Shown: piece by piece, positions 10,118 to 20,944 of the stretch
Numbering within the stretch: the first letter of the stretch is position 1
Layout: every line of letters starts with the position of its first letter
Source of the DNA: Ulva prolifera
Lineage: Eukaryota; Chlorophyta; Ulvophyceae; Ulvales; Ulvaceae
Length of the DNA stretch: 64,000 bases
Assembly: GCA_023078555.1 (NCBI GenBank)
Contig: CM041196.1
Coordinates: 1 to 64,000 of the forward strand
Direction of reading: 5' to 3'
Position numbers and translations under genes: made by a program
The notes under the pieces: generated by a model
The model's database searches: none
What the model saw: only the letters and a program-made list of their open reading frames with translations
What the model was told of the DNA's origin: nothing

Positions 10118-10685
10118 CCGGGAACCCTACTACAAAACGGGGCAGAGACGAGGCTCGCTTACTGCCATGCGTAGCAAATGAGCTTGCATGAACAAAGCCC
10201 GATTTGGCGCTGTAACAGCAGCATGCAGGGCATGAGGCGCCTCGCACACTGCGTCGTGCAGCTTGCAACACGTCCAGACATTGGGAGAATCCCGGAGCGA
10301 CCGTTCAACGTCAGTGAGCCAGAGGCGGCAGCACTCGTGCCTGGCGCACTGCAGCGCCCTCGGAGTATGTAAGGGCGACTGTCGTTGACATATTCCACTT
10401 GCTCTCGCCAACCCCCTCCTGCAGCCAACACCGAGTACCGCTTCGCACAGCCTAGCCTTGCCAGTGTCACCAGCTCCGGTAACACGAGACCTTTGCAGCA
10501 GCCACCGATACTTCCGACATTCACTTCGCAATGTACGCTTCTCGTTTCGACTATTCACATTGTACAACGACAGCGTTCGTGAGGCCGCATGGTCTCCCAA
10601 TGCATCTGCGATCGTATCCTGAGGTGGCTGCAGCGTCACACCCTCGCCGACGCCGTGCAGGACTTACGCAACAGGCCTCGTGTTC

Positions 10686-12122
10686 ATGATGGCTGCCGGC
10701 ACCGCGCTGGCCGCATCCGACCAGACCTTCGCGGCTCCCCGTACATCCGTTGCCTCCATGCGTCGCAAGCCACTCTTCACCACGTCCTCCTATGACCTGT
10801 CACTGTTCAAGACAGCAGGCCAGCCCTGGCCCAGCCACTCCCCCCCTACATACACACCTGCTGTCAGCGGTGGCGAGTCCAACACGATCTGGTGGGGCCC
10901 CCCCAAGGACGGCGACGAGGGGGATGAGGGTGACGAGGGCAATGAGGGCAATGAGGGTGATGAGGGTGACGAGGGCAATGAGGGCAATGAGGGTGATGAG
11001 GGTAACGAAGGCAATGAGGGCAACGAAGGTGACGAGGGGGACAAAGGCCTCGACGAAGGAGACGAGGGCGACGAGGGCAATGAGGGCAACGAGGGTGACG
11101 AAGGACATGAGGGCAACGAGGGCAATGAGGGCGACGAGGGCGATGAAGGCGATGAGGGCGACGAAGGTGCTGAGATGAACGAGGGTGATGAGGGTGATGA
11201 GGGCAATGAAGGTGACGAAGGCGATGAGGGACATGAGGGCGATGAGGGCAACGAGGGCAACGAGGGCGATGAGGGCGACGAAGGCGATGAGGGTGATGAG
11301 GGTGACGAGGGCAACGAGGGCAACGAGGGCGATGAAGGAAACGAAGGCAATGAGGGCAACGAGGGTGATGAGGGCGATGAGGGCGATGAGGGCACAACAG
11401 GCCATGGTGCATACACCGTTACCGGGGGCTCCACCGCTTCCTATGCCACTTGCAGCAGCTCTGCATCCGCAGCAGTGTACTCTGACATGAAGGATGCCCA
11501 CCTCCACCTGTGCACTCAGGCTCTGACCGCGTTCTGTGACGAGGACTGGACTGGCTCCATCGTCCAGGTGCTTGGCTATGCTGAGGCCGCTGGCGTTGCT
11601 GTGGCCAAGGCAGTGGCCTCCGCTCAGGCTGACTGCGTCTCTGTCGGCAATGCCTTCGGCTGTGCTTCCGCCTCAGCAACCGCCGCTGCTTGGGCTGAGG
11701 CCACCGCATCCGCTCACGCCTCTGCTGTCGCATCTGCGTACGCATCGTGCCACTGCGAAGTCGATGTCATGTCACTGTCCATTGCCCAGGCTTCCACATT
11801 CATTGACTTGAGCGTTGCCGTCTTCGCCAAGGCTGAGGTCAAGGCTTGCACCCGAGGCAACGAGGCTGCCTGGGCTGCCGCATACACCAACTGTGCTGCT
11901 GTCGCCTATGCCAAGATCTGGACATTTGCCTATGCTGAGGCCATCGTCGAGTCCGGCTGCCTGTCCGCTGAAGCCCAGACTACCGTGACCGCCGCCACTG
12001 GTTCCAAGTTCCTTGAGATCGAGGGCTGCGAGACGTACGACGGCGCCGACGGCAACGCCGGGGGCTCCACAGCTGGCTCCAACGCCGAGACCATCGTCGA
12101 GGAGGTTGTCCCTGATCACTAA
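10686..12122 (+). CDS. Acidic (D/N)EG-repeat protein with Ala/Cys-rich C-terminal domain, unit 2
   Basis: 478 residues, the longest of the three paralogues. N-terminal 76 residues and C-terminal 242 residues match unit 1 in length exactly; the repeat tract is 160 residues instead of 130. In the C-terminal domain it differs from unit 1 by few residues (for instance Arg for Gln in KACTRGNEAA and Tyr for Phe in CETYDGADG), while all 11 cysteines are kept. The same uncertainty about an upstream exon applies: the hydrophobic LVFMMAAGTALAA segment is preceded by open codons. TGTAA lies 148 nt after the stop. Role unknown. Confidence 0.75.
   Translation: MMAAGTALAASDQTFAAPRTSVASMRRKPLFTTSSYDLSLFKTAGQPWPSHSPPTYTPAVSGGESNTIWWGPPKDGDEGDEGDEGNEGNEGDEGDEGNEGNEGDEGNEGNEGNEGDEGDKGLDEGDEGDEGNEGNEGDEGHEGNEGNEGDEGDEGDEGDEGAEMNEGDEGDEGNEGDEGDEGHEGDEGNEGNEGDEGDEGDEGDEGDEGNEGNEGDEGNEGNEGNEGDEGDEGDEGTTGHGAYTVTGGSTASYATCSSSASAAVYSDMKDAHLHLCTQALTAFCDEDWTGSIVQVLGYAEAAGVAVAKAVASAQADCVSVGNAFGCASASATAAAWAEATASAHASAVASAYASCHCEVDVMSLSIAQASTFIDLSVAVFAKAEVKACTRGNEAAWAAAYTNCAAVAYAKIWTFAYAEAIVESGCLSAEAQTTVTAATGSKFLEIEGCETYDGADGNAGGSTAGSNAETIVEEVVPDH
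10914..11393 (+). repeat. 9-bp coding minisatellite (DEG/NEG tract), unit 2
   Basis: 480 bp, 160 codons. It carries an additional block of DEG/NEG triplets near the 3' end relative to unit 1, shared in part with unit 3. Confidence 0.9.
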
Positions 12123-12269
12123 GCCGAACACCACACAGCCTGATTGGACAGTAGTTGCCGATCAGCTGATAGGATGGATAGGCGGTGTGGGTTGCCTCAC
12201 CACAGTAGTGCAGCTCTTCGTTTGCCTGCAAGGGTTCTCATGATGGGCTGATTAGAGTAGAAAATTCAT

Positions 12270-12274
12270 TGTAA
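12270..12274 (+). terminator. TGTAA poly(A) signal of DEG-repeat gene, unit 2
   Basis: TGTAA 148 nt past the stop, same AT-rich context as in units 1 and 3. Confidence 0.65.
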
Positions 12275-15078
12275 ATTTCATTATAAAACCGATGTCTTCT
12301 ATGACACGCGAACGAAGATACACATCGACAAAATGTACAAACTCACCCAATACTGTCCCTGCTTGTCACACATGGCCATCTGTGAAGAAAGAGCAGTGAG
12401 TAGATGGCACGGTTTGATTACCACACTGCGAGGTGGAAGCACGTGAGGACTGCCCCAGGCCCGCACCGTATGCAACAGCATTGCAATCAATGCGGGCAGG
12501 GTGCTTTCACACTCCAAGCCAGGCTATTTTGCCGATAGAACTCAAACATCATCCCTACTGTGTCTCGGCATTTGAGAATGACTTTCACACCCGGCGTCCG
12601 AGCAGCGTCATCAAAGCAGCGCCTGGGTGGATGTCATCTAGCGATACACCCCACAGTTGAGCACAGGATTTAAGGGATCCATACACGCAGAGATAACTGG
12701 TGCATTTGGGCAGTGCAGGCTGCGGAGAATCACAGACCTGGCATAGAACAATGGCAAGCACAAACATTGTTTAAAAAGATGACCTCGAAAACAATCGACT
12801 CATTGAGCAGCAGAAGAAACAGTCCATCACATGCTGCCCTTTGGAAAGGTCATGAAGGATCGGCTGCATAAAAGCAGTCTTCTGTGCAAAAAGTGTGAGG
12901 AGCCCACCTGCATGACCGAGGGTGTCGGCTGCCAAATTTGGCACATTTGCACTGAGCCACGAAGCCTAGTTTGGTGGATTCACATGATGTGCATCTTTCT
13001 TCCGGCTTGACTTGCCATCAGAGCTTCAGACTTCCGAACGACGAGTCTCACACAGCAGCACCACAACACAGCAGTCGTCTGTGAAATATCATGCATCAGT
13101 ATCCCTTTCGTATACTACCGTATGCATTACGTATACTATAGTATCCATCAGCTCCGACCCAACGCTGTCCCGCTACCTGAAGACAGTAGTACCGGCGGTC
13201 GGATTGCAATGTTTACAAATGGAGACGCCAGCTGCACTGCAGAAGCAAGAGATGCAGATGAAACTCGTGCATCAAAGTGTTTGGAGCACCTGTCTGTCGA
13301 GTGTACTGACGCATGTTGATGGCATTATGCGCTTGGCCGATTGTGGCTAGCGGGGAGATAACAGCTTGTGCTGTCCTGCATCTGGAGCACACGATATTTT
13401 AGGAGAGACAGGGCCGTTGCACACTCTGCTCTTGTCTGTCATGTTGATTAGGTGATGTCTACAAGGTCTCAAGTTGAACACGTCTGACTTTCCTTTGGCG
13501 TGCTCAGTCGCGAGCCTTGGGCAGTTGATGCCGACGCGCAGGCTATAATATTCGCGGACCATACAATATCTCGTTTCCACGTTCATGCCTCGGTGCCCGC
13601 AGCTGTTTGGTCAAGCGGTTTGCGTCGCCTGAGCTTCGCTCCGGTACTGTCTGTGAATCACAGGTCAGTTTGGCATGCAGAAGCGATATTTGTGCAACTG
13701 CCTCATCGGAGACATAAATAGTAGCCTTCATAGTGCAGAATCCTGAAGTGGGCTTCAACACATGCGATCTCCGTGGAAGAAAATACATAGCTGCAAGCAT
13801 CTGAGAGTGCGAAGTGAGGAGTCAGCCAGCACCAACCCTGCAATATCAGCAAGTACAAGTCTGGTTCGAATAGCTCAGTAAATACGGTTGAGATGACATC
13901 AAGGCAGCGCCATCATGTGCACCAGCCGCGCCTAAAGTGGTGGTGGTGCTGTGGGACAGGTGCTGAAGGACAGGAAGGTGCTGAAGGACAGGAAAGCAGC
14001 CCTATGTGTGCCAGAGGGCAGTAACGCATGTGTAGCATGCAGAAACCAGGACACGGGCATGTCTTTCTGCAGGCGAGGAGCGCAAGGAGAGCATCGATAT
14101 CGGGGCGGCAACGCAGGGCTTCCTCGACGTTGGCTATGTCGCCGGTGGCAGTGGCGCACGGCCCAAGCTGTACATGCAACGTCGGGGTCGGGCGGAAGCT
14201 CACGCAGCGGTCGAGCGTGAGTGATGGACTGCTGCCGGCCAGCCTGCGGTGAGAGCTGTGCTGCGGTGGCTCATGCCGTGGACATGCGGTGTTCGAACTG
14301 CAGCTCTGGGCTATCTGGCGTGCTGTCCTGTCCTGTCCTGATCTGGAGCGTGGCTTGAGGGCTAGTTGCGGACTCAAGGCACCGAAACAGTGGCACGCAA
14401 CTGCTCGGGACTATGACGGTGGCAACAGGTCGGCGTCGGCCGTGGTGGCGGCGCTGTAGTCTTCAGGCTGCACTACACCCACATCTCTGCCAGTGCTGCT
14501 TCAGTGCACTGTAGCGGGACTCCTATGCTGTGGCTGTGCTGACTTGACACGAGCTATGCACCTACACTGTGTTTCGCTGCTGGGGTGTACATGTTTGCAC
14601 TATGGCAGTGTTCACAGAAGAGTGAATGGGAATAGACAAGCTTTGTCTGTTCACACACTGGTTGAACAGAACGAAGGAATATCACTTGGGTGTACATATG
14701 TGCGTCATGGAAGTTGGTGTGGGCAGGCAGGTGCACATTATCCCGGGGTGTATGATAGCCGATCGCATCAGGATCAGGATCGGCTGATTGATGTGGAAGG
14801 ATGCACTATGTGTGCATATGTGCAGGTGAACCATTGCACTGAAGCCGATTTGTGGTCTGACTGCATTTGCATGCATGATGCCATGTCACACGGTACTGGT
14901 AGTGCCAATGGCACTCAAGCAAGTTGACTGGCACGCTTGTGCTATTCTGGGTGCCTGGGTCACGCTTGACCCTCAGACACTTTCATGTTTGTGCAACGGT
15001 GGCACTGTGATAGCCCAAGCAGAAGGCACTGACGTCAGCATACAGTGGAGGTGTAGGATCAGCATGGGTGGTTTTTGG

Positions 15079-15083
15079 TTACA
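15079..15083 (-). terminator. TGTAA poly(A) signal of the minus-strand basic-protein gene, unit 3
   Basis: TTACA on the plus strand, about 80 nt past the minus-strand stop at 15162. Confidence 0.5.
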
Positions 15084-15161
15084 TGAAATCTAGCAATGTT
15101 GCGGCAACCAAACAACACTGCTATTTATTTGCACCGCCTACACGTGGATGCTGCAGCTACT

Positions 15162-15656
15162 CTACGCCGTTCCCAGAGCAGGGAAGTCAGACACGGAGAC
15201 CAGTCTGGGGCCTTGTGCCGGACGAACCGGGGCCTTTGCAGCCATGGTGGCTTGCTTGTATGTGCGTGCTGGGGCTTTGGCAGCAGGCTTCTTCACTGCT
15301 TCAACCCAGCCTACCTTGATTGGGGTGGCAGTGGCTGCGGACATATTACTGTTGGAGCGGGCAACAGGGGTCACAGTCTTCACCGAAGCGAGTTTGCCAG
15401 GGCGGGCACCGGGCTCGACCGCATGGCTCGAGGTGGCGGACGCCTGGGGCCCCTTCTTCTTGCCACCGGAGCGACCATTGGAGCGTCCAGCACCGGCGGC
15501 CTTGCGGCAGCGCTTCTCCTTCTTTGACAAAACCGTCTTCCACGTCCGCTCAGAGCTCGTTGGAGGGAACCGCACGCCGGCAGTGCATGTGGCTGCAAGG
15601 TTGATCGCGGCTGAACCCCTGCAGAGTGTGCGCGGGTGAGGGCAGGCCACAAGCAC
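15162..15656 (-). CDS. Small basic Lys/Ala/Pro-rich protein, unit 3
   Basis: 164 codons; the encoded protein is the same as in unit 2. The nucleotide differences from unit 2 inside the frame (three in the codons for PAAKAP, one Asn codon before MSAATA, one Val codon in GWVEAV) are silent on this strand, while on the opposite strand at least two of them would change the protein. This is the best evidence that the minus-strand frame is the translated one and under constraint. TATA box at 15892-15900. Function not recognised. Confidence 0.65.
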   Translation of the reverse strand: MLVACPHPRTLCRGSAAINLAATCTAGVRFPPTSSERTWKTVLSKKEKRCRKAAGAGRSNGRSGGKKKGPQASATSSHAVEPGARPGKLASVKTVTPVARSNSNMSAATATPIKVGWVEAVKKPAAKAPARTYKQATMAAKAPVRPAQGPRLVSVSDFPALGTA

Positions 15657-15891
15657 ATCATGAAGTCACTGTCATGACGATGTGTCATATACAGGCTTCG
15701 TGAAACATCTAAACTTGCATGCCAAGGTGCAGCGTGCTTGGGGTCGCACATTGTACTGGGGTGGACGTGAGAACGGTCGAAGGATAAACTGTTGAAAGTG
15801 CGGATGCCTGGCTGGGTGACAGCGATGGGATCTTTTGATTGCAAGAGGATACCCAAAGAGAGCTGATGGTGAAACAGCTGAGTGCGTCGCC

Positions 15892-15900
15892 CTTATATAG
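15892..15900 (-). promoter_or_regulatory. TATA box of the minus-strand gene, unit 3
   Basis: CTATATAAG on the minus strand, conserved in all units. Confidence 0.6.
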
Positions 15901-16330
15901 TTTTTCCACATGTGCGCGCCGCGATGCTACACAGCACAGCCTGAAGAATGCCTCAAGGCCCCGTCGACAGTGTCGCGGCATGCTCGAGATGATACGTGGT
16001 TCGTTCGTCGCAATTATGCATCGACGGCATGCGGTGTGCGTAGCCGCACACATATGCATTGTTCTTTGCCGTGCGCATGGCTCGGTGTGTTGTCGTTACA
16101 AAGGACAGAGGCCGGGAAGCGAGCCGTTGCCAGGAATACACACGCAAATCCACTCACGCAGTCATGGCACTAGGCCGGGCACGAGCACGTACCACAGCTC
16201 GGCCGGTGATGCCAGCCAAAGATTGAAGCCCCGCACGGAGCACAAGAGCATTCCCCTTGCACAACGCCACACTCAACCGGCGCAGAGCATTCGTCGGTGT
16301 GTTGTCGTGCATGCTCTTGCATGTGCGAGC

Positions 16331-16338
16331 GATATAAG
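16331..16338 (+). promoter_or_regulatory. Possible distal TATA box of DEG-repeat gene, unit 3
   Basis: GATATAAG, conserved in all units; proximal alternative TATGTAAG at 16587-16594. Confidence 0.4.
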
Positions 16339-16906
16339 CCGGGAACCCTACTACAAAACGGGGCAGAGACGAGGCTCGCTTACTGCCATGCGTAGCAAAT
16401 GAGCTTGCATGAACAAAGCCCGATTTGGCGCTGTAACAGCAGCATGCAGGGCATGAGGCGCCTCGCACACTGCGTCGTGCAGCTTGCAACACGTCCAGAC
16501 ATTGGGAGAATCCCGGAGCGACCGTTCAACGTCAGTGAGCCAGAGGCGGCAGCACTCGTGCCTGGCGCACTGCAGCGCCCTCGGAGTATGTAAGGGCGAC
16601 TGTCGTTGACATATTCCACTTGCTCTCGCCAACCCCCTCCTGCAGCCAACACCGCGTAACGCTTCGCACAGCCTAGCCTTGCCAGTGTCACCAGCTCCGG
16701 TAACACGAGACCTTTGCAGCAGCCACCGATACTTCCGACATTCACTTCGCAATGTACGCTTCTCGTTTCGACTATTCACATTGTACAACGACAGCATTCG
16801 TGAGGCCGCATGGTCTCCCAATGCATCTGCGATCGTATCCTGAGGTGGCTGCAGCGTCACACCCTCGCCGACGCCGTGCAGGACTTACGCAACAGGCCTC
16901 GTGTTC

Positions 16907-18307
16907 ATGATGGCTGCCGGCACCGCGCTGGCCGCATCCGACCAGACCTTCGCGGCTCCCCGTACATCCGTTGCCTCCATGCGTCGCAAGCCACTCTTCA
17001 CCACGTCCTCCTATGACCTGTCACTGTTCAAGACAGCAGGCCAGCCCTGGCCCAGCCACTCCCCCCCTACATACACACCTCCTGTCAGCGGCGGCGAGTC
17101 CAACACGATCTGGTGGGGCCCCCCCAAGGACGGCGACGAGGGGGATGAGGGTGACGAGGGCAATGAGGGCAATGAGGGTGATGAGGGTAACGAAGGCAAT
17201 GAGGGCAACGAAGGTGACGAGGGGGACAAAGGCCTCGACGAAGGAGACGAGGGCGACGAGGGCAATGAGGGCAATGAGGGTGACGAAGGACATGAGGGCA
17301 ACGAGGGCAATGAGGGCGACGAGGGCGATGAAGGCGATGAGGGCGACGAAGGTGCTGAGATGAACGAGGGTGATGAGGGTGATGAGGGCAATGAAGGTGA
17401 CGAAGGCGATGAGGGACATGAGGGCGATGAGGGCAACGAAGGGAACGAGGGCGATGAGGGCGACGAAGGCGATGAGGGTGATGAGGGTGATGAGGGCAAC
17501 GAGGGCAACGAGGGCGATGAAGGAAACGAAGGCAATGAGGGCAACGAGGGTGATGAGGGCGATGAGGGCGATGAGGGCACAACCGGCCATGGTGCATACA
17601 CCGTTACCGGGGGCTCCACCGCTTCCTATGCCACTTGCAGCAGCTCTGCATCCGCATCAGTGTACTCTGACATGAAGGATGCCCACCTCCACCTGTGCAC
17701 TCAGGCTCTGACCGCGTTCTGTGACGAGGACTGGACTGGCTCCATCGTCCAGGTGCTTGGCTATGCTGAGGCCGCTGGCGTTGCTGTGGCCAAGGCAGTG
17801 GCCTCCGCTCAGGCTGACTGCGTCTCTGTCGGCAATGCCTTCGGCTGCGCTTCCGCCTCAGCAACCGCCGCTGCTTGGGCTGAGGCCACCGCATCCGCTC
17901 ACGCCTCCGCTGTCGCATCTGCGTACGCATCGTGCCACTGCGAAGTTGATGTCATGTCACTCTCCATCGCCCAGGCTTCCACATTCATTGACTTGAGCGT
18001 TGCTGTCTTCGCCAAGGCTGAGGTCAAGGCTTGCACCCGAGGCAACGAGGCTGCCTGGGCTGCCGCATACACCAACTGTGCTGCTGTCGCCTATGCCAAG
18101 ATCTGGACATTTGCCTATGCTGAGGCCATCGTCGAGTCCGGCTGCCTGTCCGCTGAAGCCCAGACTACCGTGACCGCCGCCACTGGTTCCAAGTTCCTTG
18201 AGATCGAGGGCTGCGAGACGTACGACGGCGCCGACGGCAACGCCGGGGGCTCCACAGCTGGCTCCAACGCCGAGACCATCGTCGAGGAGGTTGTCCCTGA
18301 TCACTAA
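16907..18307 (+). CDS. Acidic (D/N)EG-repeat protein with Ala/Cys-rich C-terminal domain, unit 3
   Basis: 466 residues: 76 N-terminal, 148 in the repeat tract, 242 C-terminal. Flanking domains have the same lengths as in units 1 and 2, and the 11 cysteines are kept. The C-terminal domain is almost identical to unit 2, with Ser for Ala in ASASVYSD as in unit 1. TGTAA lies 148 nt past the stop. The gene is intact and its promoter region is as in unit 2. Role unknown; secretion is suggested only by the hydrophobic N-terminus and the even spread of cysteines. Confidence 0.75.
   Translation: MMAAGTALAASDQTFAAPRTSVASMRRKPLFTTSSYDLSLFKTAGQPWPSHSPPTYTPPVSGGESNTIWWGPPKDGDEGDEGDEGNEGNEGDEGNEGNEGNEGDEGDKGLDEGDEGDEGNEGNEGDEGHEGNEGNEGDEGDEGDEGDEGAEMNEGDEGDEGNEGDEGDEGHEGDEGNEGNEGDEGDEGDEGDEGDEGNEGNEGDEGNEGNEGNEGDEGDEGDEGTTGHGAYTVTGGSTASYATCSSSASASVYSDMKDAHLHLCTQALTAFCDEDWTGSIVQVLGYAEAAGVAVAKAVASAQADCVSVGNAFGCASASATAAAWAEATASAHASAVASAYASCHCEVDVMSLSIAQASTFIDLSVAVFAKAEVKACTRGNEAAWAAAYTNCAAVAYAKIWTFAYAEAIVESGCLSAEAQTTVTAATGSKFLEIEGCETYDGADGNAGGSTAGSNAETIVEEVVPDH
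17135..17578 (+). repeat. 9-bp coding minisatellite (DEG/NEG tract), unit 3
   Basis: 444 bp, 148 codons, intermediate in length between units 1 and 2. Confidence 0.9.
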
Positions 18308-18454
18308 GCCGAACACCACACAGCCTGATTGGACAGTAGTTGCCGATCAGCTGATAGGATGGATAGGCGGTGTGGGTTGCCTCACCACAGTAGTGCAGCT
18401 CTTCGTTTGCCTGCAAGGGTTCTCATGATGGGCTGATTAGAGTAGAAAATTCAT

Positions 18455-18459
18455 TGTAA
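18455..18459 (+). terminator. TGTAA poly(A) signal of DEG-repeat gene, unit 3
   Basis: TGTAA 148 nt after the stop. Confidence 0.65.
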
Positions 18460-20811
18460 ATTTCATTATAAAACCGATGTGTTCTATGACACGCGAACGA
18501 AGATACACATCGACAAAATGTACAAACTCACCCAATACTGTCCCTGCTTGTCACACATGGCCATCTCTGAAGAAAGAGCAGTGAGTAGATGGCACGGTTT
18601 GATTACCACACTGCGAGGTGGAAGCACGTGAGGACTGCCCCAGGCCCGCACCGTATGCAACAGCATTTCAATCAATGCGGGCAGGGTGCTTTCACACTCC
18701 AAGCCAGGCTATTTTGCCAATAGAACTCAAACATCATCCCTACTCTGTCTCGGCATTTGAGAATGACTTGCACACCCGGCGTCCGAGCAGCGTCATCAAA
18801 GCAGCGCCTGGGTGGATGTCATCTAGCGATACACCCCACAGTTGAGCACAGGATTTAAGGGATCCATACACGCAGAGATAACTGGTGCATTTGGGCAGTG
18901 CAGGCTGCGGAGAATCACAGACCTGGCATAGAACAATGGCAAGCACAAACATTGTTTAAAAAGATGACCTCGAAAACAATCGACTCATTGAGCAGCAGAA
19001 GAAACAGTCCATCACATGCTGCCCTTTGGAAAGGTCATGAAGGATCGGCTGCATAAAAGCAGTCTTCTGTGCAAAAAGTGTGAGGAGCCCACCTGCATGA
19101 CCGAGGGTGTCGGCTGCCAAATTTGGCACATTTGCACTGAGCCCACGAAGCCTAGTTTGGTGGATTCACATGATGTGCATCTTTCTTCCGGCTTGACTTG
19201 CCATCAGAGCTTCAGACTTCGAACGACGAGTCTCACACAGCAGCACCACAACACAGCAGTCGTCTGTGAAATATCATGCATCAGTATCCCTTTCGTATAC
19301 TACCGTATGCATTACGTATACTATAGTATCCATCAGCTCCGACCCAACGCTGTCCCGCTACCTGAAGACAGTAGTACCGGCGGTCGGATTGCAATGTTTA
19401 CAAATGGAGACGCCAGCTGCACTGCAGAAGCAAGAGATGCAGATGAAACTCGTGCATCAAAGTGTTTGGAGCACCTGTCTGTCGAGTGTACTGACGCATG
19501 TTGATGGCATTATGCGCTTGGCCGATTGTGGCTAGCGGGGAGATAACAGCTTGTGCTGTCCTGCATCTGGAGCACACGATATTTAGGAGAGACAGGGCCG
19601 TTGCACACTCTGCTCTTGTCTGTCATGTTGATTAGGGATGTCTACAAGGTCTCAGTTGAACACCGTCTGACTTTCCTTTGGCGTGCTCAGTCGCGAGCCT
19701 TGGCAGTTGATGCCGACGCGCAGCTATAATATTCGCGGACCATACAAATATCTCGTTTCCACGTTCATGCCTCGGTGCCCGCAGCTGTTTGGTCAAGCGG
19801 TTTGCGTCGCCTGAGCTTCGCTCCGGTACTGTCTGTGAATCACAGGTCAGTTTGGCATGCAGAAGCGATATTTGTGCAACTGCCTCATCGGAGACATAAA
19901 TAGTAGCCTTCATAGTGCAGAATCCTGAAGTGGGCTTCAACACATGCGATCTCCGTGGAAGAAAATACATAGCTGCAAGCATCTGAGAGTGCGAAGTGAG
20001 GAGTCAGCCAGCACCAACCCTGCAATATCAGCAAGTACAAGTCTGGTTCGAATAGCTCAGTAAATACGGTTGAGATGACATCAAGGCAGCGCCATCATGT
20101 GCACCAGCCGCGCCTAAAGTGGTGGTGGTGCTGTGGGACAGGTGCTGAAGGACAGGAAGGTGCTGAAGGACAGGAAAGCAGCCCTATGTGTGCCAGAGGG
20201 CAGTAACGCATGTGTAGCATGCAGAAACCAGGACACGGGCATGTCTTTCTGCAGGCGAGGAGCGCAAGGAGAGCATCGATATCGGGGCGGCAACGCAGGG
20301 CTTCCTCGACGTTGGCTATGTCGCCGGTGGCAGTGGCGCACGGCCCAAGCTGTACATGCAACGTCGGGGTCGGGCGGAAGCTCACGCAGCGGTCGAGCGT
20401 GAGTGATGGACTGCTGCCGGCCAGCCTGCGGTGAGAGCTGTGCTGCGGTGGCTCATGCCGTGGACATGCGGTGTTCGAACTGCAGCTCTGGGCTATCTGG
20501 CGTGCTGTCCTGTCCTGTCCTGATCTGGAGCGTGGCTTGAGGGCTAGTTGCGGACTCAAGGCACCGAAACAGTGGCACGCAACTGCTCGGGACTATGACG
20601 GTGGCAACAGGTCGGCGTCGGCCGTGGTGGCGGCGCTGTAGTCTTCAGGCTGCACTACACCCACATCTCTGCCAGTGCTGCTTCAGTGCACTGTAGCGGG
20701 ACTCCTATGCTGTGGCTGTGCTGACTTGACACGAGCTATGCACCTACACTGTGTTTCGCTGCTGGGGTGTACATGTTTGCACTATGGCAGTGTTCACAGA
20801 AGAGTGAATGA

Positions 20812-20911
20812 NNNNNNNNNNNNNNNNNNNNNNNNNNNNNNNNNNNNNNNNNNNNNNNNNNNNNNNNNNNNNNNNNNNNNNNNNNNNNNNNNNNNNNNNN
20901 NNNNNNNNNNN
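20812..20911. other. Assembly gap (100 N)
   Basis: Exactly 100 N, the usual placeholder for a gap of unknown size. The left side is inside array unit 3, the right side is inside the 117-bp satellite; the junction between the two is not observed. Confidence 1.
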
Positions 20912-20944
20912 ATCTCGATCGATCACGCGGCGTATATTCACTTG

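Larger units (their letters stand above)
8841..15078. repeat. Tandem-array unit 2 (about 6.2 kb)
   Basis: Second unit, with the same gene pair and order as unit 1. Its closest relative is unit 3. The stretch 12275-15078 between the DEG gene and the next unit holds no supported gene; it includes AT-rich alternating sequence near 13118-13150 (gtatac/ctatag motifs) shared with unit 3. Confidence 0.85.
15079..20811. repeat. Tandem-array unit 3 (truncated by assembly gap)
   Basis: Third unit, nearly identical to unit 2. It is cut by the N run at a place equivalent to about 14630 of unit 2, so roughly 450 bp of the unit are missing, and more units may be hidden in the gap. A cluster of single-base insertions and deletions against unit 2 lies at 19139-19750. 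The DNA from 18460 to 20811 holds no supported gene. Confidence 0.85.

Noticed and set aside
13863..13900. tRNA-like 'ttcgaatagctcagtaaatacggttgag' (also 'attagctcagtc' near 49836)
   Set aside because: It resembles a D-arm, but no acceptor stem, anticodon arm or T-arm can be folded around it.
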